Assembly: GCA_040904745.1 (NCBI GenBank)
Contig: JBBDSW010000179.1
Coordinates: 1 to 18,265, forward strand
Direction of reading: 5' to 3'
DNA from: T1Sed10-7 sp040904745
GTDB lineage: Bacteria; Actinomycetota; Nitriliruptoria; Nitriliruptorales; Nitriliruptoraceae
DNA: 18,265 nt
How positions within the stretch are numbered: the stretch's first letter is position 1; every line of letters starts with the position of its first letter. The notes under the pieces are model-generated. The model had not been told where the DNA came from and did no database searches. It was given only the letters and a program-made list of their open reading frames with translations. A program made the translations under genes and the position numbers. This document shows positions 7,442 through 14,503 of this stretch, in pieces.

Positions 7442-7711
7442 GGCTGGCTCCTGTCGTTCACTGCTGCTCGTCGTCGTGCCACTTGATGGTCGGGCAGCGC
7501 GCTGGAAGATATCTCGCCACCGCCGGGACCGGCGGGACGCGGGTGACGCACGCCGCTTCGTGCGCGTGCACACTCGGGGTGTGCGCCGGGCTGGGACAGC
7601 GTCGGTCGGGTCGAGCCCCACCCCGCCTCGCTCCGGGAGCGGTGCGGGTGGAGAGATGGTGTCCGTAAGCGTCTGGACGTGCCGACGCACCGCGGGGCAT
7701 CCCACACGGGA
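7442..7711 (-). promoter_or_regulatory. Long 5' leader of rplU with inverted repeats
   Basis: No credible gene occupies 7442-7890. If the promoter at 7718-7747 is used, the rplU mRNA starts near 7711 and has a leader of about 270 bases. Two perfect 6-bp hairpins lie in it: 7520-7535 (ccgccg/cggcgg, 4-base loop) and 7568-7584 (gcacac/gtgtgc, 5-base loop). An AT-rich palindromic patch (agatatct, near 7507-7514) stands out from the GC background. Leaders binding L21 are known in Firmicutes; no match to that motif is claimed here. Confidence 0.35.
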
Positions 7712-7717
7712 AGGCGT

Positions 7718-7747
7718 ACGGTACCGCCGCGGCCGGACGCCGGTCAA
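7718..7747 (-). promoter_or_regulatory. Candidate housekeeping promoter for rplU-rpmA
   Basis: On the minus strand TTGACC (plus 7742-7747) and TACCGT (plus 7718-7723) are separated by 18 bases. They fit the TTGAC and TANNNT preferences of actinobacterial primary sigma factors. The position upstream of rplU, and the absence of another gene on that strand between here and the 3' end of the aldehyde dehydrogenase gene, support it. Recognition is by eye only. Confidence 0.5.
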
Positions 7748-7890
7748 CCGACGCGCGCCAGCACCGAGCCGCCGCAGACGGTGGCACCCTGGGGTCCGTC
7801 GTATCGCGAGTCCCCGACCGAACGAGCTTCTCCAACCGACCGGCACGCGGCCGTGAGGGCCGCGCCCGTCCGGTCGCCATCGAGGTTTTC

Positions 7891-8820
7891 GTGTCCCAGC
7901 CGAGCTGCAGCGCCAACGCGCACGCCTACACCGAGCCCCTGGCGGGCACGGCGAGCGAAGCCGCGGGCTACGTCCTGATCGAGCAGCCCGGCAGCTGGGG
8001 CCGCGAGGCCGTCACGACCTCAGGTCTGGATCCGAGGCTCGGTGCCCGACTCCAGGAGCGGGCAGCGAAGGCAGGGGTCAAGGTGCTGTTGATGCGGCGG
8101 CCGGGCGCTGCGAGTGCGTCGTCGGAGCGTGCGCCGTCGGAGCGTGCGCGTCGGGTCCGCCTCGTGCACGCGGGGACGCGTCCGTGGTCCGAGACCTGCA
8201 GGCTCGACGAGGACGAGCTGGCGCGGCTCGATCCGACGGTCTGCGCCTCCGAGACGCCACCCGGGATCGGAGACCGGGACGACGCCCCCCGTTGGGTGGT
8301 ATGCACCAACGCCAAGCGCGACCGGTGCTGCGCCCGGCTCGGGCGGCCGATCGCCGACACGCTCGCCGCCATCCATCCGGAGGAGACCATGGAGAGCAGC
8401 CATCTCGGAGGCCATCGGTTCGCCGGCACGATGCTCCTCCTGCCGCACGGGCTGCTGTACGGCCACCTCGACGTGGTGGCCGCCCTCGAGGTCGCCACCC
8501 ACCACCTCGCTGGCCGGGTGGAACTCGAGCACCTGCGGGGACGCGGGCACCTCCCGGCTGCCGCACAGGTCGCCGAGATCGCGGTGCGACGCACGCTCGG
8601 CATCGTCGCCCACGACGAGGTGGAGATCACCCACCTCCCGGTCAGCGCACCGCAGCCGGACGGGCCAGAGGTCCAGGTCGTCGCGAACGCCGCCGGCCAC
8701 CAGGCCCAGGTCACCGTCACCGCCCGTCACGACCCCCCGGCGCGGCTCCTGTCCTGTGATGCCGCCGAACCGGGGATCCCCATCGTGCTGGAGGCCGGTG
8801 CGGTCACCGTGATCGGCTGA
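7891..8820 (+). CDS. Sucrase/ferredoxin-like (Suc_Fer-like) thioredoxin-fold protein
   Basis: A 309-residue protein of the Suc/Fer-like family, a thioredoxin-fold group thought to bind a [2Fe-2S] cluster; cellular roles are poorly known. The N-terminus carries CSANAHAYTEPLAGTA. The core has VVCTNAKRDRCCARLGRPIA (about residues 146-165), which corresponds to the family's CTHGxRDxCC motif but reads CTNA in place of CTHG. SSHLGGHRFAGTMLLLP and the downstream LLYGHLD are the second family signature. The GTG at 7891 has GAGG 6 bases upstream. It is divergent from rplU and convergent with the aldehyde dehydrogenase gene. A 15-bp tandem duplication (8121-8150) encodes SERAP-SERAR in a linker near residues 77-87. 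Redox function is inferred from family only. Confidence 0.85.
   Translation: MSQPSCSANAHAYTEPLAGTASEAAGYVLIEQPGSWGREAVTTSGLDPRLGARLQERAAKAGVKVLLMRRPGAASASSERAPSERARRVRLVHAGTRPWSETCRLDEDELARLDPTVCASETPPGIGDRDDAPRWVVCTNAKRDRCCARLGRPIADTLAAIHPEETMESSHLGGHRFAGTMLLLPHGLLYGHLDVVAALEVATHHLAGRVELEHLRGRGHLPAAAQVAEIAVRRTLGIVAHDEVEITHLPVSAPQPDGPEVQVVANAAGHQAQVTVTARHDPPARLLSCDAAEPGIPIVLEAGAVTVIG
8121..8150 (+). repeat. 15-bp tandem duplication inside the Suc_Fer-like gene
   Basis: Two adjacent copies of gtcggagcgtgcgc plus one variable base (8121-8135 and 8136-8150), identical at 14 of 15 positions. The length is a multiple of three, so the frame is kept. It encodes a repeated Ser-Glu-Arg-Ala unit in an apparently flexible segment between the N-terminal part and the cysteine motif. 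Confidence 0.8.
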
Positions 8821-8853
8821 CGGGCAGCCACAACGTCCGGCGGTGACGCGGCT

Positions 8854-10584
8854 TCACCCGCGGAGGGCCGCGACGATCAGCCCCGGGAGCCGCGCCGCAT
8901 CGCCGGTCGCACTGAGCTCGGCGAGCCGGGGCAGCAGCAGGTGGGCCTGGCGATGATCGTGGAACCACGGGGGCTTGATGCGGCTGCGGAACGGACCGCG
9001 GACGATCGTCTTCTCGACGTCCTCGAGCAGGAAGGTGTTGTGCACCACCCCGGTGCCCGACTGGATGTCCTCGGGTGGGCTCCCCGGGTACGGGCCCCAC
9101 GGCGTCGACATGAAGGCGTAGGCCGCGCCGGTCCAGTGGTTGACGACGATCGTGCCGTAGCGCAACCGCTCCAGTGCCCGGTCGAGCGCGGCAGCCACCT
9201 CGGGGTCGTCGAGCGAGCGTGGGTGGATCAGGATCGTTGCGGCCAACGTGCCGAAGAGTCGCTCGTTGCAGAACCCGACCGCCGCGTCGATGAAGGCGGG
9301 GACCGAGCGTTCGGCCTCCAGGGCCACCTCCCCGAGCACCCCGCCGAACGCTTCGGTGCTGAAGGTCGACGGCTCGGGGCCATCCGGGTCCAGCTCGGGA
9401 AGGAGGGTGAACGGCAGGTCCGCGTCGGGAGGACCGAACCGCTCGATGCGGTCGTGACCCTTGGTCGCTTCCTCGTAGCGCCGGTCCGCGCCCGGGTAGT
9501 ACGGGACGCGCGGGGTCGCCCGCACGAGCGAGCTTCGGACCGCATCGAGCAGGGCGCCGCGCTTGGACCAGGCACGGTGCTGGACGATCATCCGAGCCGC
9601 GATGCAGTTGAACCCGGCGTTGTGGACGAGCATCGAGGCGATGTTGTCCCCGTGGAAGGCGAGATCCCGATCGCTCCAGGGACCAGGGACCACGATCACC
9701 GGGGTGACGTTGCCGAGTTCCGCGGTGACCGGCTTGTCGCGTCGAGGCTCGGCACGCTGCTTGCGCGCGCGCCCAGCGTCACCGCTGCCGAAGACGATGG
9801 CGTCGTAGGTGTCCGCCGAACCCGTGACGTGGACGGCATCGATGTCCGGGTGCTCGGTGAGGTAGCCGCCGACCTCCGCCCCGCCGTAGACGATGCGCAG
9901 CACATCTCGCTCGATGAGCGGACGGAACGCCTCGGCGATGTGTGGGCCGAGATGCGCGTTGGCCGGGTTCATCTTGAGGATGGCGACGCGGTCGAGCGCG
10001 AACAGCTGGTAGAGGGCATCGAGGGGTCCGATGGACGACACGTTCCCGGCGCCGAGGACGACGCTGACCTGAGGGACGCTCTCGTGGTCCGGGCGGTAGA
10101 TGCGCCCCATCCGGGCACGCGCGTGTTCCTCGCTGATACCGGGTCTGAGCCAGGTCTCGGCGGAGAAGCCCTGGAACAGCAGGCGGTCGAAGCGATCGGC
10201 CGGGAGCACATCGACGACCACCCGTGCGCCCTCGGTACGCATCGCCGGAGGCTGCGGGTGTCCGGTCGCCGCGATGTCCTCGAGCGTGGCCGACAGCAGC
10301 GAGAGGTAGCGCGTCATGGTCGCGATGCCGCTGCCCCAGTCCTCGGCCTCGAGCCGGCTTCCCGGAGCGATCTCCTTGGCCTGTGCGGCGGCCGCGACCC
10401 ACGCCGGACCTGCTTCGAGGGTGGTGGCCCGTAGCGCATCGAGGATGCGGATCCGCTCCCCCAACCCGGTGTCACACCAGCGCTCAGCCGCCCCACGCAG
10501 CTGCTCGATCACCTCGTCCAACACCTCGATCGGGGTCTCGGCGACCTGCACGGCACTCGCGGTGGTGACCCGCTGCGTTGACAC
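8854..10584 (-). CDS. Aldehyde dehydrogenase superfamily protein, divergent
   Basis: A 576-residue NAD(P)-dependent aldehyde dehydrogenase-fold enzyme that should oxidise an aldehyde to an acid (or reduce an acyl-CoA); the substrate is unknown. Visible motifs are VVLGAGNVSSIGPLDAL (about residues 175-191), the nucleotide-binding lysine in ILKMNPANA (K204), VHVTGSADTYDAIVFG (about 251-266), the general base in TAELGNVTP (E289) and the nucleophile in NAGFNCIAARM (C327). FNC replaces the common GQxC context, and the protein is about 80 residues longer than a standard family member, with a long N-terminal helical part. The GTG start (10582-10584) has a very strong GAGGGGGAG site 6 bases upstream (10591-10599). 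It lies 50 bases after the ABC exporter genes with no terminator seen, so it is probably the last gene of that operon. Confidence 0.85.
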   Translation of the reverse strand: MSTQRVTTASAVQVAETPIEVLDEVIEQLRGAAERWCDTGLGERIRILDALRATTLEAGPAWVAAAAQAKEIAPGSRLEAEDWGSGIATMTRYLSLLSATLEDIAATGHPQPPAMRTEGARVVVDVLPADRFDRLLFQGFSAETWLRPGISEEHARARMGRIYRPDHESVPQVSVVLGAGNVSSIGPLDALYQLFALDRVAILKMNPANAHLGPHIAEAFRPLIERDVLRIVYGGAEVGGYLTEHPDIDAVHVTGSADTYDAIVFGSGDAGRARKQRAEPRRDKPVTAELGNVTPVIVVPGPWSDRDLAFHGDNIASMLVHNAGFNCIAARMIVQHRAWSKRGALLDAVRSSLVRATPRVPYYPGADRRYEEATKGHDRIERFGPPDADLPFTLLPELDPDGPEPSTFSTEAFGGVLGEVALEAERSVPAFIDAAVGFCNERLFGTLAATILIHPRSLDDPEVAAALDRALERLRYGTIVVNHWTGAAYAFMSTPWGPYPGSPPEDIQSGTGVVHNTFLLEDVEKTIVRGPFRSRIKPPWFHDHRQAHLLLPRLAELSATGDAARLPGLIVAALRG

Positions 10585-10634
10585 GTCGAACTCCCCCTCG
10601 GATCGGGCCAGGGTAGACCGGAACGTCCGCGTCC

Positions 10635-12464
10635 TCAGGCCCGGCTGCCGACCCCCCGGGTCCAGCTCTCGTGGAGACGACCGTAGATCCCGCCCTCGGC
10701 CACCAGCTCCCGGTGGTGGCCCCGTTGCACGAGGACCCCCTGGTCGAAGACGAGCACCTCCTCGGCGGCCTCCGCCGTGGACAGCCGGTGCGCGATCGTC
10801 ACCGTCGTCCGGCCCGAGGTGAGCCCGACCAGCGCGCGGGCGAGGCGCACCTCGGTGGCGGGGTCAACGGCCGAGGTGGCCTCGTCCAGGACCAGCAGAT
10901 CGGGGTCGGCGACGTACGCGCGAGCGAGCGCGACGAGCTGACGCTCTCCGGCCGACAGGGCGCTCCCGCGCTCCCCGACCCGGGTATCGAGGTGCTCGGG
11001 GAGCTCCTCGACCCAGTCACTGAGGCCGAGCTCCAAGAAGGCGAGCTCGAGGTCGTCGTCGCTGATCGATGGCTGGCCCATCCGCACGTTCTCCGCGATC
11101 GGTCCGTCGAAGAGGGCACCGTCCTGCGGGACCATCACGACCCTGCGACGCAAGGAGTCGAAGCGGATCTCGTCGACGGGGATGCCATCGAGGAGGACGC
11201 GACCTTCGACCGGATCCATCAGGCGCGTCAGGAGCTTGGCGAAGGTCGTCTTCCCGCTGCCCGTCTCCCCGACCACGGCCACCCGGGTACCCGGTGCGAT
11301 CGCCACATCGACATCGTCGAGGACCGTCGGTCCGGTGGCGTCGCGGCCGCGCTCCCCGGAACGGGGATAGCGGAAACGGACGTGTTCGAAGCGGATCGCC
11401 ACCGGGCCCGGTGGGAGCACCCGTCCGTCGGGGCCCGGGTCGGCCACGTCCGGCTCGATGTCGAGGACGTCGAGCACCCGGCGCCAGCCGGCGACCGCCG
11501 TCTGGCCCTCGTTGATCACCTCGGCGGCGATCAGGACCGGATCCACGAACAACGTGATCAGGAAGAGGAAGGCGAGGACCGTACCCACCGTCACCTGATC
11601 GTCCACGCCGAAGTAGACGCCGCCGATGACCGCCGTCGCGGTCGCCAGCGCACCGAAGACCTCGCCCGTCCCCGAGAACAACGACGACAAGGTGCCGGCA
11701 TGCACCGCTGCCGTCCGGTGATCCTCGATACGGACGTCCAGCCGATCCTGGGTCCGGCCCTCGATGCCATAGGCACGCACGACCGGCGCCCCGACGACCG
11801 TCTCCGCCAGGCCGCCGAGCAGCACGCCGATGCGTTCGCGCACGAGCAGGTACGCCCGCGTGAGCCGCTTCTGGAACCAGCGCGCTCCGACGAGGAAGGG
11901 CACGAACACCGCCAGCACGAGGAGGGTGAGCCGCCAGGAGTAGACGAACATCACGATCGTGGCGACGGTGAGTTGCCCGAGGGCGGTGATCAGGTTGAGC
12001 CCGGCCCACTGCATGAAACGGCTGATCTCGTCCACATCGGACGTCACCCGCGAGACGAGCGACCCGCGCTGCTCGCTCGCCTGGTGCAGCATGGACAGGT
12101 CATGGATGTGTCGGAACGCCCCGACGCGCAGGCTGGAGAGCGCCGTCTCCACGACCGCGGCCAAGCGGTAGTTCATCGCGCCGCTCGCCAGCGCCGTGAC
12201 GCAGACGGCCACGAAGGCGAGCGAGACCACGGCGAAGATCGCGTCCAGATCGACGCCCGCGCCGCCGTGCAGGCCATCGTCGATCGTCCGCTGGATCGCG
12301 ATCGGCACGATGGCCCGACCAGCCGTGGCGATCAGCGCCAGCGCGAGCGTCACCGGGAGACCACGCCGCAGCTCCGGGGACAGCGAGATCCCGCGGACGA
12401 CGGTGCGCCACGCACCGGCACCGGTGTGCCGGGTCGGATCGCCCGAAGGTGGGGCAGCGCTCAC
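10635..12464 (-). CDS. ABC exporter half-transporter (TMD-NBD), canonical Walker B, degenerate signature
   Basis: A 609-residue fused permease/ATPase. The exporter-type membrane domain covers about residues 30-325 with several hydrophobic helices and coupling-helix sequences. The NBD covers about 355-600. Walker A is GETGSGKTT (399-407), the Q-loop Gln is 447, and the signature is LSAGE (504-508) instead of LSGGQ. Walker B is LLVLDE with catalytic E528, and the H-loop is IAHRLST (H559). The GTG start overlaps the stop of the preceding ABC gene (GTGA, 12461-12464) and has GAAGGGGC upstream. The altered signature, together with the partner's altered Walker B and H-loop, fits a heterodimer with one degenerate and one active ATP site, as in TM287/288-type exporters. 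Substrate unknown; drug, lipid or peptide export are all possible. Confidence 0.93.
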   Translation of the reverse strand: MSAAPPSGDPTRHTGAGAWRTVVRGISLSPELRRGLPVTLALALIATAGRAIVPIAIQRTIDDGLHGGAGVDLDAIFAVVSLAFVAVCVTALASGAMNYRLAAVVETALSSLRVGAFRHIHDLSMLHQASEQRGSLVSRVTSDVDEISRFMQWAGLNLITALGQLTVATIVMFVYSWRLTLLVLAVFVPFLVGARWFQKRLTRAYLLVRERIGVLLGGLAETVVGAPVVRAYGIEGRTQDRLDVRIEDHRTAAVHAGTLSSLFSGTGEVFGALATATAVIGGVYFGVDDQVTVGTVLAFLFLITLFVDPVLIAAEVINEGQTAVAGWRRVLDVLDIEPDVADPGPDGRVLPPGPVAIRFEHVRFRYPRSGERGRDATGPTVLDDVDVAIAPGTRVAVVGETGSGKTTFAKLLTRLMDPVEGRVLLDGIPVDEIRFDSLRRRVVMVPQDGALFDGPIAENVRMGQPSISDDDLELAFLELGLSDWVEELPEHLDTRVGERGSALSAGERQLVALARAYVADPDLLVLDEATSAVDPATEVRLARALVGLTSGRTTVTIAHRLSTAEAAEEVLVFDQGVLVQRGHHRELVAEGGIYGRLHESWTRGVGSRA

Positions 12465-14503
12465 CGACGCCCCTTCCCGTCACGCTCGGTGGTCGGTCCG
12501 TGGCTGGCTTCAGCGCCCACGGTGGCGGCACCTCCCTGTGCCTCGGCCTCGTATGCCGTCACGAGGTTGCGGTACGTGGGAACCTCCGTGAGCAGCTGTG
12601 CGTGGGGCCCCCGAGCGGCCACCTCGCCGTCCGCGACGAAGATGACCTCGTCCGCCAGTGCGATGGAGCCCTGTCGGTAGGCGACGACCAGCACCGTCGA
12701 CGGGAGGTCGGCATCGGCCAACCCTCGAAGGATCGCGGACTCGACCGCCGGGTCGACCGCCGAGGTGGCATCGTCGAGGACCAGTAGGCGCGGCTCACGG
12801 ACGAGCGCCCGGGCCAGCGCGATCCGCTGCCGCTGGCCTCCGGACAGGGTCGCTCCACGCTCGCCGACGCGGGTGTCGTAGCCGTGCTCCAGTTCCTGGA
12901 CGAAGTCGTGCGCCTGCGCCAACCGAGCCGCGGCGACGACACGCTCGTGCGGGATGTCCGCGCCGAGCGCGATGTTGTCCCGCACGGTGTCGTCGAACAG
13001 GAAGGCCTCCTGGAACACGATGGCCACGTGCTCGGCGAGTTGCTCGCGGTCGAGGTCGGCGAGCGCACCGCCATCGAAGGTGATGCGTCCCTGGTCCGGG
13101 TCGTACAGCCGCACGAGGAGCGAAGCGATCGTGGACTTGCCCGAGCCCGTGGCACCGACGAGCGCGATCGTGCTGCCGGCGGCCACGTCGAAGGTGACCG
13201 AGCGGATACCCCGCCGGCCATCGTCCCCGGCGCTGTCCCGGTCGTCCGCCTGCGACGTCTGGGCTGGCCGGGTCACGTCTGCTGGCGCCCGACGGGCACG
13301 CCGCGACCGTCGCGCGTTCGAGAAGGCGTCCGGACCGGAGAGCCCCTCCCGATCCGACCGCGGGTGGTGGAAGGCGACCGTCTCCATCGCGGCGGTCGCG
13401 CCGCCGTCACCGGCTCCGGAGGCTCCGCCGTAGTCCATGCGGGCCGTGGCGTCCAACACACGCGAGATCCGATCCCAGCCGACCACGGCGCGGGGGAGCT
13501 CCCCGAGCAACCACCCGAACACGCGCATGGGCAGCGCCACCAACCGGAAGAGGTACGCGAACTGCACGAGATCGCCGGGGCTCAACGCGCCGTCACGGAC
13601 CCGGTAGGCGCCGATCAGGAGGACGAGCAGGATGCCCACGTTCGGCAGTGCCTCGATGACCGGGTCGAAGAAGGCGCGGAGTCGACCCACCCGGATCATC
13701 TTGTCACGCAGATCCTCCGATATCGCGCGGAAGCGTTCCTCCTCGGCTCCCTCCCGCCCCAGGGTCTTGACGACCAGCGCCGCATCGAAGGACTCGTGTG
13801 CCACCTCGGACACATCGGCTCGCGCCTGCTGGGCGACCGTGGCGGCATAGCGCATCCGACGTTGGTAGAACCAGTTCGCGAAGCCGAGCAGTGGGCCCAC
13901 GCTGAACCCGATAGCCGCGAGCGCCGGATCGGTGACGATGAGGAGCCCGGCGGTGAACACCAGCAGGAACGACGCTCCCACGGCCATCGGCAGCGGCGCT
14001 GCCACGAAGAACGCGGACTCGACATCCGCGTTGGCGTTGGAGAGCAACTCACCGGTCGGATGTCTCCGATGCCACGAGATCGGGAGCTCGAGGTAGCGAC
14101 GCGTCACCTTGCGGCGGTACATCGCCTGCAAGCCGTACTGGGCGAAGTAGGCGCCGAGCCGACGACCGACGACGCCAGCGGCCTTGAGGAGGGCGACACC
14201 GATGATGGCCGCGACCGAGAGCGCGAGCAGGGTGGTGTCGATCTCCCCGCTGGCGAACGTCGGGATGAGCAACTCGTCGGTCACCCGGCCGAGGACCACG
14301 GAGGACAGCACCATCATGGTCGCGTACAGCAGCGCGCCCCCGATGCCGACCGAGAACGGGCGGGGTGCGGCACGCAACGCCACGCCGATGACCCGCGCTC
14401 CGCGACGGAGCAACCCGTCCGAGGACGGGTCTCGCGGGGTCGATCGGACGGCGGCACTCACCCGCTCGAGGGTAGCCCCTGGCGCGAGGTGTCTCGACGT
14501 CAA
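12461..14503 (-). CDS. ABC exporter half-transporter (TMD-NBD), degenerate Walker B and H-loop
   Basis: A 680-residue (if TTG start) fused permease/ATPase and partner of the next gene. The membrane domain covers about residues 35-345. NBD motifs are Walker A GATGSGKST (450-458), Q-loop Q498, canonical signature LSGGQ (554-558), Walker B LLVLDD with D578 where the catalytic Glu belongs, and VVAYRQG with Tyr609 in place of the H-loop His. Both changes mark the non-hydrolysing site of heterodimeric exporters. A basic, low-complexity insert (about residues 383-432) separates the first NBD strand from the strand before Walker A, and a hydrophilic tail follows the NBD. The start is uncertain: TTG at 14503 overlaps the upstream stop (TTGA), while the GTG at 14461 would give 666 residues. 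Neither has a strong ribosome site. Confidence 0.92.
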   Translation of the reverse strand: MTSRHLAPGATLERVSAAVRSTPRDPSSDGLLRRGARVIGVALRAAPRPFSVGIGGALLYATMMVLSSVVLGRVTDELLIPTFASGEIDTTLLALSVAAIIGVALLKAAGVVGRRLGAYFAQYGLQAMYRRKVTRRYLELPISWHRRHPTGELLSNANADVESAFFVAAPLPMAVGASFLLVFTAGLLIVTDPALAAIGFSVGPLLGFANWFYQRRMRYAATVAQQARADVSEVAHESFDAALVVKTLGREGAEEERFRAISEDLRDKMIRVGRLRAFFDPVIEALPNVGILLVLLIGAYRVRDGALSPGDLVQFAYLFRLVALPMRVFGWLLGELPRAVVGWDRISRVLDATARMDYGGASGAGDGGATAAMETVAFHHPRSDREGLSGPDAFSNARRSRRARRAPADVTRPAQTSQADDRDSAGDDGRRGIRSVTFDVAAGSTIALVGATGSGKSTIASLLVRLYDPDQGRITFDGGALADLDREQLAEHVAIVFQEAFLFDDTVRDNIALGADIPHERVVAAARLAQAHDFVQELEHGYDTRVGERGATLSGGQRQRIALARALVREPRLLVLDDATSAVDPAVESAILRGLADADLPSTVLVVAYRQGSIALADEVIFVADGEVAARGPHAQLLTEVPTYRNLVTAYEAEAQGGAATVGAEASHGPTTERDGKGRR

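Noticed and set aside
7458..7916. Possible genes in the rplU/Suc_Fer intergenic region
   Set aside because: All frames here give Arg/Pro/Ser-rich translations without motifs. They overlap the candidate promoter and leader.
8847..8862. 5-bp inverted repeat at the end of the dehydrogenase gene as a terminator
   Set aside because: The stem is too short to stand out in this base composition, and part of it lies in the coding end.
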